Position numbers and translations under genes: made by a program. Below are positions 42,121-50,657 of a stretch of 58,826 bases of DNA, piece after piece (within the stretch, counting starts at the first letter, position 1; each line of letters opens with the position of its first letter). The stretch is from Anaerolineales bacterium (GTDB lineage Bacteria > Chloroflexota > Anaerolineae > Anaerolineales > RBG-16-64-43), in NCBI GenBank assembly GCA_016928575.1, contig JAFGKK010000095.1, forward strand, positions 1 to 58,826, given 5' to 3'. The notes below the pieces were generated by a model. That model ran no database searches. It was not told the DNA's origin and saw only the letters and a program-made list of their open reading frames with translations.

Positions 42121-42615
42121 CTATACGGAAGACGCATAGCTTTCTTTTAAAAGTCTGTTCAATTCATTGCGCGCTTGAATGTGGGTGATTTGAAATGCGT
42201 ATCCCCACTCATCAAGCAAATGCGTTATCGATTTCTCCAATAGGGTTTTTTCGCTGTCGTTTATCTTATTCTGGACCTTATAAAAGGATAAATCCCTTAT
42301 CACTTCGCACAACGAATGGATCGAACCGTGATGAATTTTATCTTGAATGAGCGATTTTCTCTCGTGGCGGTCGGAAGAAAACGGCGAATATTTTGATTTA
42401 AGAATTTTAAAGCATTCCTGCAGATCCTTCATGGAGGAAGGCGGCCGCAGTTTGGTTTCCTTGTTTTCCGACGTGGGAACCCAGATCAGCATTTCTTTTG
42501 TTTTCACGACGTAATATTGCCGCGAATCGCCGGAGATCACTTTGTTTTCTATGTTGACGACTTCGGCAAAGCCGAAGGAAGCATGGATCACTTTTTCGCC
42601 GATGTGAAAGGCCAT
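42121..42615 (-). CDS. CarD-like transcription regulator
   Basis: The protein has 164 residues. The N-terminal RNAP-interaction domain of the CarD/CdnL/TRCF family is visible (FHIGEKVIHASFGFAEVVNIENK, YYVVKTKEMLIWVP), followed by a helical C-terminal domain. CarD proteins stabilise the open complex at promoters, including rRNA promoters. The gene is clearly lower in GC than its neighbours (many AAA, AAT, TTT codons), which hints at recent transfer or relaxed composition. AAGGAG lies seven bases before ATG 42615. Its leader contains a terminator-like hairpin (42639-42662). Confidence 0.8.
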   Translation of the reverse strand: MAFHIGEKVIHASFGFAEVVNIENKVISGDSRQYYVVKTKEMLIWVPTSENKETKLRPPSSMKDLQECFKILKSKYSPFSSDRHERKSLIQDKIHHGSIHSLCEVIRDLSFYKVQNKINDSEKTLLEKSITHLLDEWGYAFQITHIQARNELNRLLKESYASSV

Positions 42616-42638
42616 GACACTCTCCTTCGAAAAAAGAA

Positions 42639-42662
42639 ACCAGCCCAAAAAAAAGGACTGGT
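42639..42662 (-). promoter_or_regulatory. Terminator-like hairpin in the carD leader
   Basis: Read leftward, ACCAGTCC and GGGCTGGT form an 8-bp stem (one U-G pair) with an eight-U loop, followed by TTTCTTTTTTCG and then the Shine-Dalgarno. The form is that of an intrinsic terminator or attenuator in the 5' UTR. The transcript should start near 42685. Confidence 0.6.
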
Positions 42663-42691
42663 CCGCATTTTGTCCTTGATTTATCGAACGG

Positions 42692-42700
42692 ATTATAACA
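42692..42700 (-). promoter_or_regulatory. Extended -10 promoter of carD
   Basis: TGTTATAAT read leftward, fitting TGnTATAAT. The predicted start near 42685 gives a 70-nt leader that holds the hairpin at 42639-42662. Confidence 0.65.
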
Positions 42701-42919
42701 GAAAAGCCCTCATTCACCAACCCGGCGACAGAGGAGAACCTTCTCGAACGGGCGCAGGTGCGGGTGTTGCTTGCCAACTGCAATCCAGCCTGGGCGGGAG
42801 TTGGGGCCATCCCGACAATAGGATTGTGATACTATTATTCCCAATTTGCAGCCATCCAACTTTTACAGTTGGGCAATGGTGTCGGGCTCGCGAAAAGATC
42901 GATCGGGCAAAGGAGTGAG

Positions 42920-43747
42920 ATGGGCTACTTCAACGGCAAAACGGCGATAGTGACCGGAGGCGCTTCCGGAATCGGAAGCGCGCTTTGCGAATCCCTCGCA
43001 CAAAGAGGGGCCAAGGTTGTCGCCGCGGATATCGACGCCGAGGGCGCGCGGCGGGTTGCCGCCCGAATTGAGGAGGGCGGCGGAAAGGCATCCGCGGCGG
43101 AGGTGGACGTCTCGCAGGAAGCGGCCGTGGAAAACCTCGTCCGGGAAACGGCGGCAAAGAACGGCCGCCTGGATCTGATGTTCAACAACGCGGGCGCCAC
43201 ACTGTGCGGGGAAGTCCGCGACCTGACTCTCACGGATTGGCGGCGGATGATCGATATCAATCTGTGGGGCGTGATTTACGGAACGGCGGCGGCTTACCGG
43301 GTGATGGTCGCCCAGGGATCCGGACAGATCGTCAACACCGCCTCGTTGGACGGCCTGATGCCCATGCCGATGGCTGCTCCCTATACCGCCGCCAAGCATG
43401 CCGTGGTCGGGCTGTCGACCACCTTGCGGATGGAGGCGGCCGACCTGGGAATCAAGGTGAGCGTTGCTTGCCCCGGGGCCGTAAAAACCAACATCCTCGA
43501 AGGGGCGTCGTTTGTCGGGGTGAAACGCGAAGGGGCGATCGGGGAAATCGGCGCGTTCAAGATGATGGAACCCGGCGACTGCGCCCGCGCCATCCTGCGC
43601 GGCGTTGAGCGCAACCGGGCCGTCATCCTGGACGGCGCAGTTCACAATCGGTTGTTCTGGTGGCTGTATCGTCTGAATCCGGACTTGTACGCCGCGTTGG
43701 TGAAAATGGGGGTGAGTGAAATCCGGAAGCACCGCATCCAAGCCTGA
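42920..43747 (+). CDS. Short-chain dehydrogenase/reductase
   Basis: The protein has 275 residues, classical SDR. The cofactor motif is VTGGASGIGSALCE, with AADID after strand 2 (Asp favours NAD). NNAG, and the catalytic Ser in NTASLDG with Tyr and Lys in APYTAAKHA, are all present. The substrate is unknown. AAGGAG lies five bases before ATG 42920; an upstream in-frame ATG at 42869 is not needed. Divergent from the CarD gene. Confidence 0.88.
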   Translation: MGYFNGKTAIVTGGASGIGSALCESLAQRGAKVVAADIDAEGARRVAARIEEGGGKASAAEVDVSQEAAVENLVRETAAKNGRLDLMFNNAGATLCGEVRDLTLTDWRRMIDINLWGVIYGTAAAYRVMVAQGSGQIVNTASLDGLMPMPMAAPYTAAKHAVVGLSTTLRMEAADLGIKVSVACPGAVKTNILEGASFVGVKREGAIGEIGAFKMMEPGDCARAILRGVERNRAVILDGAVHNRLFWWLYRLNPDLYAALVKMGVSEIRKHRIQA

Positions 43748-44193
43748 GCGGGGGCGAGAAAGGGCGGCGGCCGGGATGGCGGCCGGTTCGGGATCGGGCG
43801 GAGATCACGCGAACCTGATCCCCGGGAACGCTGCCGGTTTCCGCAAGCCGTCCGCAACGACCGCCCACGAAAATACCGAGGCGGATATTCCCCTACGGGC
43901 GTGACCGTGCCGGATTCCGGCGGCGGGGCGTGCATCGAGCGGCAGGCCGCGGCGCCGGGCGATAACCGGCTACGGCTTTGGGCGTATCCACCCGGCGGAG
44001 AGATCCGCGACGGCAGATCTTAACAGGGTGTTGAAGAAGCCCGTAAAGGATGTCATTGCGAACGACCGCAGGGAGCGAAGCCCGTCCCGGCAAGCCCACC
44101 GGGCGGGGCCGGGGCGGGGCTCGCAATGACATCGCTAGGCTTTTTCAACACCCTGCTAATGGAAAAACCACGCTGTTCGCAAAGGAGAACGCC
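43748..44193. other. 446-bp intergenic region with a MITE-like element
   Basis: It contains the inverted-repeat element at 44021-44158 and GC-rich DNA without a gene. AAAGGAG precedes the following ATG. Confidence 0.6.
44021..44158. mobile_element. MITE-like element, copy 1 (internally deleted)
   Basis: Terminal inverted repeats of 21 bases (44021-44041 and 44138-44158) match at 19 positions; they end CAGGGTGTTGAA and TTCAACACCCTG. Inside are inverted TGTCATTGCGA and TCGCAATGACA. Its left end matches the right end of the 47-kb element reversed (GTAAAGGrTGTCATTGCGA then CAGGGAGCGAAGC), and its right end matches the 47-kb left end. It is thus the same element in opposite orientation, with a shorter middle. 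No transposase is encoded. Confidence 0.8.
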
Positions 44194-44748
44194 ATGCTTT
44201 TGGAACTTTCGGACCGCTTGCGCGCCTGGGCCGATGGCCGGCTGATCCTGGCTGTTCTGGCGGCGTTTATCCTGCTGGTCAACCTGCCTTTGTTTGATCC
44301 CGAATTGGTCGCAGCAAGTTTGGACGGCAGGTTCGCCTATACCCCGGAGCAGGCCTTTGCGGCGGTGGCTTCCTACGGCGAGGCGGGCCGCGTTCAAATG
44401 CTCCTGCTTCATCTGGCGGATTTCCTGCTGATTGCCGGATACACCCTGCTGCTGTCCCTCACCGTATCCTGGCTGTTCCGGCGCGGATTTAAACCCGAAA
44501 GCGGATTGCAGAGAGGCAATTTGGTACCGGTCCTGGGCGGCCTCTTCGACTTGATGGAAAACATTTGGATCATGATCCTGATCTGGGCCTTTCCGGCCCG
44601 TCCCGCAATCGTTGCTTGGCTCGCCACGATCTTCACGTCGGGCAAATACCTCATGGGCGTTCCGATCCTTCTCGTGCTGCTGATCGGGTTGGTCAAGGGG
44701 GCCGTCAACAAATTCAAGATTCAGGAAGCCGGACCGGCCGGCGGATGA
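44194..44748 (+). CDS. Four-helix membrane protein, unknown function
   Basis: The protein has 184 residues and about four membrane helices (near 20-38, 72-94, 108-130 and 140-165). A 30-residue extracytoplasmic loop follows helix 1. I recognise no family. The Shine-Dalgarno AAGGAG lies seven bases before ATG 44194, which begins 35 bases after the MITE-like element, so the element may carry or have replaced its promoter. Confidence 0.7.
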   Translation: MLLELSDRLRAWADGRLILAVLAAFILLVNLPLFDPELVAASLDGRFAYTPEQAFAAVASYGEAGRVQMLLLHLADFLLIAGYTLLLSLTVSWLFRRGFKPESGLQRGNLVPVLGGLFDLMENIWIMILIWAFPARPAIVAWLATIFTSGKYLMGVPILLVLLIGLVKGAVNKFKIQEAGPAGG

Positions 44749-44879
44749 ATCATCGGGGGGGCCGGCGATGAGGGGCCTGTTCCGAGGTCAACGATTATAA
44801 GCAACCGGACGGGCGAATTCCGGCCGATCTCGCGCGTGGGATTTCTCCGCCATAATCCGTGATTACACTCATGTATGTG

Positions 44880-44912
44880 CCTGCCCGGCAAAACCGGGCA
44901 TCGCCGGCAGGC
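44880..44912. repeat. Hairpin, possible transcription end
   Basis: Arms GCCTGCC and GGCAGGC enclose a second stem GCCCGG/CCGGGC. It lies between two convergent genes (ending 44748 and 44980). No T-run is present, so termination is uncertain. Confidence 0.4.
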
Positions 44913-44979
44913 TCGGGGCGCCGGTTGGCGCGGCTTCATCGCGGAGATCGGCTGAAACCCGCTGAATCATTCGATGTCC

Positions 44980-45705
44980 CTACTGAAGCACGATCCCTTC
45001 GATGATGAAACCGTTCCGGTTGTCGACAAGGTTGAAGGTAGTCGCTTCCGGCTTCGCGGCCGGGAAGAGTAGCCAGCCGCTGCAATCGGCGAAATCCTCC
45101 CCCGAATAATTCGACCCGCACAGATTCTCTTTTACCGCGGCGCAGCCCCCGGAGTCGATATGGTCGTACCTGTGGTCAAGGTCATCCCGCAGAAAGATAT
45201 CGTGCCGGTCAACGTCCGGGACATGGTCGTAGCACTGAAGACCGGTAATACTGCTCGACCAGTTCAGAATGAACTGCAATGAGTAGTCTCCGTTTACCCG
45301 GACGGCGTTCAGGCATAGCACCTCATAATTGACGAACGGCGGAACGTTGGCGGGAATGTACGCGGCGCATCGATTGTAGTAGTACACTCCGGGGCGGTAT
45401 GCAGGCGTTCTTGTTAAGGCGGCGGTATTCGAAGGCGGGAACAACCTCGTGGGCGCAGATGTCCGCGTCCGGGTTCCGCGGGCGCCGGGGGGTGCCGTGG
45501 CAGGAATTTGCTCCCCTGTTGAAACGGCGATGGGGTTCGGCGCGTGCGCATCCTCTGCGCTGAGTATCGAGGTAAGAAAACTGCAATTGAGGGAAAAAAC
45601 CAACAATCAGAACAGCCAGACCGGCTTTGTGTGCGGCGGACTCATTGGCCGATTATCTGTCCGGCAAGGATCCAACGCCCGGACCGTTTTAAGGGATCGA
45701 TTCAT
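44980..45705 (-). pseudogene. Anchored secreted protein with in-frame TGA in its signal segment
   Basis: Downstream of 45606 the frame codes 208 residues: a Thr/Pro-rich linker and a C-terminal domain with several Cys (LQCYDHVPDVD, CAAVKENLC, DCSGWLLF). A TTG at 45606 could start it, but then the signal helix is cut. Reading further upstream in the same frame gives ATG 45705 or ATG 45645 and the segment KPVWLF-(TGA)-LLVFSLNC. If the TGA (45609-45607) were TGG, a full membrane helix would be present. So this is either a gene broken by one nonsense change, a recoded codon, or a truncated protein from TTG. I favour the first. Confidence 0.55.
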
Positions 45706-45753
45706 GTCAAGCTCACAAAAAAGGACGGTGCAAGGGCGATCGCGGAGTTCCCG

Positions 45754-46887
45754 TCAGCAAGGGTAGTAGATGCCCCGCTCGTCCGGCCAGGTGTGCATAT
45801 CCGGTCTTTTGAACATCCTCCGGGCTGTGACGATATCCAGCCCCCGGACGACGATGTCGTTGAGGCTCTGCGGACCCATTCCCATCCTGCGCGCCCATAC
45901 GAAGGTCGGGATCTCGTCCGGACAATAACCCATCAGATAGGCGCCGATCATGTCCGTCGCTAGGGGATTGGTGCCGGCGACGATCAAGTTCATCGGCACC
46001 AAATCGCCGTTCGTGGGGCCGTTGCCTTCCATGGCCGTGGTAGCGTCGATGATGGTCAGGCCCAGCCGGTTCGCGCGGACCATGTCGATGGTCTCGAAGG
46101 CGACCCCATCCGATCCCGCGTTGTAGGCTTCCTCGTGGACGCTGTAGCGGACGGTGCCGTATTTGGTGCCTGGATACAAGCCGATTAGGTTTTTCATCCC
46201 CAGCGAGACCGACGCCATGTAGTGGGTCTTCATCATCGGAACCGAAACCAGCAGGTCGGTCTGGATCAGTGATTTGTGGATGGTCAGCTTCTTGTAAGCC
46301 AGCCCGTCGGGCAATTCCACGGTCGCCATCGGCCCCGTGTGCAGGTTGATCAGCTCGATCGACAATTCAGCGGCCAGATCTTTGTACCCCAGCCGCTGAA
46401 ACACGTGGTCCTGCAGATCGTTCAGCGTGTCCTCATCGTCCGTGTAGCAGGGGCCTTCCGCGAACACGTTGTATCCAGCCGCCGCCGCCGAACCTTCGCC
46501 GATGGACACCGTCCTTTGCTCTCCTCCCACTCTGCTCTCCCGGATCAGATTGGCCAGCCATCCGACGACTTCCGGATTCGTCGTGGAGTTGCTGGAATCC
46601 GAAACCAGGTTAGGCTTGAGCATGATGTTCTTGGACTTGCCGAACACCCGCTCGGCGCCGCCCAGCAGGCGGATCGCCTCTTCGACCGCCGGCCGGATGC
46701 CGCCGGTGGTTTCCACGACGCTGACGGAGTTTTTTTTCGGCGCGGCCGTCGGGGAAGGCGTGGAAGTGACGGGGATGCAAGTCGGCGTGCAGGCTCCGGC
46801 TGCCAACAGCGCGGAGGTGCCGGCCACCCCGGCTTTAAGGAAGTCGCGGCGCGAAAGGCGTTTATGCGGATGCAGGAGTTTCGGCAT
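45754..46887 (-). CDS. Tat-exported DUF362 protein
   Basis: The protein has 377 residues. A Tat signal (SRRDFLKAG) precedes a small-residue stretch and a Cys-rich ACTPTC, so the mature protein may be lipidated. The body is a DUF362 domain: VVETTGGIRPAVEEA, IMLKPNLVSD, LVSVPMMKTHYMASVSLGMKNLIG. No 4Fe-4S motif is seen at the C terminus. The function of the family is unknown. TATAAT at 46928-46923 and GGAGG just before ATG 46887 give a clear leftward start. Confidence 0.85.
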   Translation of the reverse strand: MPKLLHPHKRLSRRDFLKAGVAGTSALLAAGACTPTCIPVTSTPSPTAAPKKNSVSVVETTGGIRPAVEEAIRLLGGAERVFGKSKNIMLKPNLVSDSSNSTTNPEVVGWLANLIRESRVGGEQRTVSIGEGSAAAAGYNVFAEGPCYTDDEDTLNDLQDHVFQRLGYKDLAAELSIELINLHTGPMATVELPDGLAYKKLTIHKSLIQTDLLVSVPMMKTHYMASVSLGMKNLIGLYPGTKYGTVRYSVHEEAYNAGSDGVAFETIDMVRANRLGLTIIDATTAMEGNGPTNGDLVPMNLIVAGTNPLATDMIGAYLMGYCPDEIPTFVWARRMGMGPQSLNDIVVRGLDIVTARRMFKRPDMHTWPDERGIYYPC

Positions 46888-47373
46888 GGTTCCTCCCGGG
46901 AGATGGGACAGGACTACGCCCCATTATACATAACGCAACCGCCGGGATCGTCAGCCCGATCGCCCGGGCCTGCAGGGCACAGCTCAGCGGCCGAGCGGGG
47001 AATCCGCAAATCCAAGCCGGGATGCTTCGCTCCCCACGACGAAAACCACGCTGAGAAAAAGCGCAAACCGCGGGAGAATGCTTCTGCTGATCCATTACCT
47101 TGCCTCCTATCCTCCTCTTCACAACCCTCCTTCCGCTTTCCCTCGCTCTGCTCGGGACAAGCGCTCAAACCCCGCCATTGCATCCGACGCGCGGGGACGG
47201 GGGACCGGCTGCCCCCTTTCCTGACAAATGCAAGTAGCGGGAAGGGGCTTGGGGGTTGGGAGCGAGGAAAGAGAAAGGACGGAAGGCTAAGGAGGTACCT
47301 AATTTCTTCAAGGTTTCCTTGGAAGTCCAGAAGGGATAATATCGAAATTTTCCTCGATTGGTTTGTAAATTGC
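46888..47373. other. 486-bp intergenic region with a CT-rich repeat
   Basis: It holds the DUF362 promoter (46928-46923) and, at 47096-47297, a repeat that ends GGCTAAGGAGGTA, a relative of the GGCTGAGGAGATA family at 2515 and 55926. No gene is seen. Confidence 0.5.
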
Positions 47374-47580
47374 TAACAGGGTGTTGAAAAAGCCTAGCGA
47401 TGTCATTGCGAGCCCCGCCCCGGCTTCGCCGCGGCGAGGACGGAGGAGCGAAGCGACCCCGGCCCACCCTACGCCGGGGCGGGCGAAGCAATCTCCCTCT
47501 TTTTCCAGCGAAGGAGATAGCTTCGCTCCCTGCGGTCGCTCGCAATGACACCCTTTACGGTTTTTTTCAACACCCTGCTA
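47374..47580. mobile_element. MITE-like element, copy 2
   Basis: The left end TAACAGGGTGTTGAAAAAGC and the right end TTTTTTTCAACACCCTGCTA are inverted repeats. Inside are TGTCATTGCGAG and CTCGCAATGACA, plus GAAGCAATCTCC. The copy is oriented opposite to the one at 44021-44158 and is 69 bases longer. It ends 11 bases before the ATG of the D-lyxose isomerase remnant. No transposase is encoded. Confidence 0.8.
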
Positions 47581-47591
47581 GGGGAAAAAAC

Positions 47592-47820
47592 ATGAAACGC
47601 TCCCAGATCAACACAATCCTGCGCTCCGCGAAAACCTTTCTTCGCTGTAGAAAATTTTCCCTTCCGCCGTTTGCCTACAGGACCTCGGGAGGATTGGGTT
47701 GAAACACGCAGCGCGGCCGGCGATATCACCACCGACCGCCTGGGATGGGACATCACCGATTTCGGGACCGGGGATTCCGAAAAGCGCGGCTTGTTCCTGA
47801 TCTTGAAAACGGGGGCATGA
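47592..47820 (+). pseudogene. D-lyxose/D-mannose isomerase remnant (frameshifted, truncated)
   Basis: The start reads MKRSQINTILRSAK...FSLPPFAY, typical of the D-lyxose ketol-isomerase N terminus. Directly after PPFAY the frame shifts by one base; the other frame continues GPREDWVETR...LGWDITDFGTGD...LFLILKTGA and stops at 47820. Only about 75 of the usual 225 or so residues remain, and the cupin metal site is lost. It points to past use of lyxose or mannose by this locus. It is convergent with gnd. Confidence 0.75.
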
Positions 47821-47836
47821 TCTTCGGCGGGGAAGG

Positions 47837-49300
47837 CTATGCGTTGTAGGCGCTCGAGGTGACCTTTCCGCCGCTTTCCTGCCACTGGGTGTGGAAGAAT
47901 TCGCCGCGCGGCGCGTCGATCCGCTCGTAGGTGTGGGCGCCGAAGTAATCGCGCTGGGCCTGCAACAGGTTGGCCGGCAGCCAGGCCCGGCGGTAGCTGT
48001 CGAAAAACGAAAGCGCGCTGGCCATCGTCGGCACAGGGATGCCCCTCTGCAGCGCCTTGGACGTCACCCGCCGCCACATCGGCTGGGCCGCCTCGATCTG
48101 CCCGCGGAAATACGGATCCAGCAGGAGGTTGGTCAGGTCCGGCCGGCGGTCGAAGGCCTCCTTGATCTTCCCCAGAAAAGCCGAACGGATGATGCAGCCG
48201 CCGCGCCACATCAGCGCGATCCCGCCGTAGTTAAGGTTCCAGCGGTGTTCCTCCGCCGCGTCGCGCATCAGCATGTAGCCCTGGGTGTAGGAAATGATCT
48301 TCGAGGCGTAAACCGCCTCCTGCAAGGCGCGCAGGAAGGACCGGGAGTCGCCGGCGATCCGCGGCTTAGGGCCGCTGAGCACCTTCGATGCCGCGACGCG
48401 TTCCTCCTTCAGGGCCGAGAGCGACCGGCTGAGTACGGCTTCGACGATCATCGTCAGCGGGATGCCCTGGTCCAGCGCGGAGATGCTCGTCCATTTGCCG
48501 GTGCCCTTCTGCCCGGCGGCGTCGAGGATATTATCGACCAGCGGACTGCCGTCGGAATCCTTGTGCGCAAGGATGTCGGCGGTGATCCCGATCAGGTAGG
48601 AATCCAGCTTGCCCTTGTTCCAGCGGGCAAAGACCTTGTGCATCGCGCCGGCTCCCATCCCGAGCCCTTCGCGCATCAAGTGGTAGGCCTCGCAGATCAA
48701 CTGCATGTCGCCGTATTCGATTCCGTTGTGGACCATCTTGACGTAGTGCCCGGCGCCGTTCTCCCCGACCCAATCGCAGCACGGATCCTCGCCGCCGTCC
48801 GGGCGCTTCACCTTGGCGGCGATCGCCTGGAAGATCGGCTTGACGTGCGGCCAGGCGGCCGGCGATCCGCCGGGCATGATCGACGGCCCGCGCCGGGCGC
48901 CTTCCTCGCCGCCCGAAACGCCGGTGCCGATGAACAGCAGCCCCTTGGATTCGATGTAGGCGGCGCGGCGGATGCTGTCGGCGAAATTCGAGTTGCCGCC
49001 GTCGATGATGACGTCGCCCGGCTCGAGGTGCGGCAGCAGCCGCTCGATCATCTCGTCCACCGGCGGACCGGCCTTGATCATCAGCATCACCCGCCGCGGG
49101 CGCTTGAGCGCCGCCGCCAGCTCGGCGATCGAGCGAGTCCCGATCACCCGCGTGCCCTTGGCGCCTTCGGCGAGGAATTTGTCGACCGTCGCCTGCGTGC
49201 GGTTGTAGACGGCCACGGTGAATCCGTGGTCGTCCATGTTCAACACCAGGTTCTGTCCCATCACCGCCAGGCCGATCAAGCCGATGTCTGCGTCGCCCAT
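47837..49300 (-). CDS. gnd: 6-phosphogluconate dehydrogenase, decarboxylating
   Basis: The protein has 487 residues, the long NADP-type length. The Rossmann N terminus is GLAVMGQNLVLNMDDHG with RTQATVD. The substrate loop GVSGGEEGARRGPSIMPGG, and KMVHNGIEYGDMQL with the catalytic Lys and His-Asn, are intact; the C-terminal YFGAHTYERIDAPRGEFFHTQW completes the site. It turns 6-phosphogluconate into ribulose 5-phosphate, CO2 and NADPH. Last gene of the leftward uronate cluster, 88 bases after the larA-like gene. Confidence 0.96.
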   Translation of the reverse strand: MGDADIGLIGLAVMGQNLVLNMDDHGFTVAVYNRTQATVDKFLAEGAKGTRVIGTRSIAELAAALKRPRRVMLMIKAGPPVDEMIERLLPHLEPGDVIIDGGNSNFADSIRRAAYIESKGLLFIGTGVSGGEEGARRGPSIMPGGSPAAWPHVKPIFQAIAAKVKRPDGGEDPCCDWVGENGAGHYVKMVHNGIEYGDMQLICEAYHLMREGLGMGAGAMHKVFARWNKGKLDSYLIGITADILAHKDSDGSPLVDNILDAAGQKGTGKWTSISALDQGIPLTMIVEAVLSRSLSALKEERVAASKVLSGPKPRIAGDSRSFLRALQEAVYASKIISYTQGYMLMRDAAEEHRWNLNYGGIALMWRGGCIIRSAFLGKIKEAFDRRPDLTNLLLDPYFRGQIEAAQPMWRRVTSKALQRGIPVPTMASALSFFDSYRRAWLPANLLQAQRDYFGAHTYERIDAPRGEFFHTQWQESGGKVTSSAYNA

Positions 49301-49388
49301 ATGGATGTCCTTTCATCGTTTGTCGGGCGGGTTGAGGATTGTGTGAGGACGGTTCTCGAAGCACCTCTTCTTCAATCCTCAACAAGCC

Positions 49389-50639
49389 CTACGTGTTAAT
49401 GCGGTACAGCATTTCCCCGGCCTTTGGGACCGCGAGGACTCCCTCCGCCTCGCGCCCTTCCCACTCCCGCCGGTCGACCTCCCGCGGATCGAGATACCCG
49501 AGGTTGATCCGCCGGCAGCGTTCCTCCGGGATCCCGGTGGCGAGCGTCACCCGGATGCGCGGGGTTTCCACGCCCGTCGCCGGATCGTATTCCCCCAATC
49601 CCTTGACGTGGGTCGAATGGGCCAACACGCCGCCCGGGTAGCGCTTGAACTTCTCCCATTGTTTGACGAAATAATCCCGGCAATGATAGCCGATCTCGTC
49701 GATCAGGCGGCCGTGGGTGTGGCTGACCTCGCGGACGTGCGGCGCGTAGATCACCACTTCGCCGCCGTCGGCCATGGCCGGCTCCATCTTGTACATTCCC
49801 TTGGCCGCGGTCCACAGGTCGTCGTACATCTCGGGCATGATCGAAAGCGCGCGCCGCAGGGGCTTTGCGAGGAAGCGGATGTGAACCTGCGCCGAGAGAC
49901 CGGCCGCCGCGCGCCAGGCCTCTTCGGGCGCGCCGGCAAACAGGCCGGCCACGCCCTCCTCGCGCACCACCAGCGCCAGGCAGGTCTTCGGCCGGTCGAT
50001 CATCTCCGCCGCGCGGTCGATCACCGCCCGCACCGGCGTGTAACCGGAGCCGATGATCTTATAGCTGGTCAGCAGCGCCCCCAGCCAATGGGTGAAATCG
50101 ATGATCTCCGGACCGGCGATCCCGGGGAAGAAATATTTGTTGCCGCCGGAAAAGCCGACCACTTCGTGCGGGAACACCGGGCCGCAGATGAGCAGGTGGT
50201 CGTAGGCGAAGATCAGCTTGTTCAGCGAGACGGGGACGTCCTGAGCGAGGAGCCCGCCGGAGATGCGGCGGATCTCGTCGGCGGGGATCGTCCCCACCTT
50301 CGCGAAGGCCGCTTTGTCACCCCATTCGTGGTTGAAAATCCGAGTCGGTCCGGCTCGTCCGTCTGCCACCGCTTTTCCCACCAGCCGGCCGAGTTGTTTG
50401 TCGCTCATCGGCGGATGCGTCCCGAGCGCGACCAGGAAATCCAGCGCGGCGGCGCGCGGGCCCGCTTCCTCGCGCAGCAGATCGAACATCTGCGGCATGG
50501 GCATCGAGCGGGTTCCGTCGGGGATGATCGCCAACACGCGTTTGCCGTCGAGCTTCAGCGCCCCCAGGCTTTCGCGGACGATCGCTTGCAGTTCGGCGTC
50601 GGATAAAATCCGATCGGGATGACCCTGTCCGTGAACCAT
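49389..50639 (-). CDS. Lactate-racemase-family (LarA homologue) 2-hydroxyacid epimerase
   Basis: The protein has 416 residues, LarA/DUF2088 fold. The residues that matter in nickel-pincer LarA enzymes are kept: H75 in ALGTHPP, H158 in VFPHE, the pincer-attachment lysine K168 in GGNKYFFPG and H184 in FTHW. It should therefore be an active 2-hydroxyacid racemase or epimerase that needs the LarBCE-made cofactor (not in this window). Its place between a fructuronate-reductase-like gene and gnd suggests a sugar acid as substrate, possibly mannonate/gluconate; that is inference. Confidence 0.85.
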   Translation of the reverse strand: MVHGQGHPDRILSDAELQAIVRESLGALKLDGKRVLAIIPDGTRSMPMPQMFDLLREEAGPRAAALDFLVALGTHPPMSDKQLGRLVGKAVADGRAGPTRIFNHEWGDKAAFAKVGTIPADEIRRISGGLLAQDVPVSLNKLIFAYDHLLICGPVFPHEVVGFSGGNKYFFPGIAGPEIIDFTHWLGALLTSYKIIGSGYTPVRAVIDRAAEMIDRPKTCLALVVREEGVAGLFAGAPEEAWRAAAGLSAQVHIRFLAKPLRRALSIMPEMYDDLWTAAKGMYKMEPAMADGGEVVIYAPHVREVSHTHGRLIDEIGYHCRDYFVKQWEKFKRYPGGVLAHSTHVKGLGEYDPATGVETPRIRVTLATGIPEERCRRINLGYLDPREVDRREWEGREAEGVLAVPKAGEMLYRINT

Positions 50640-50657
50640 GGCTTCAACTCCCGCTTC

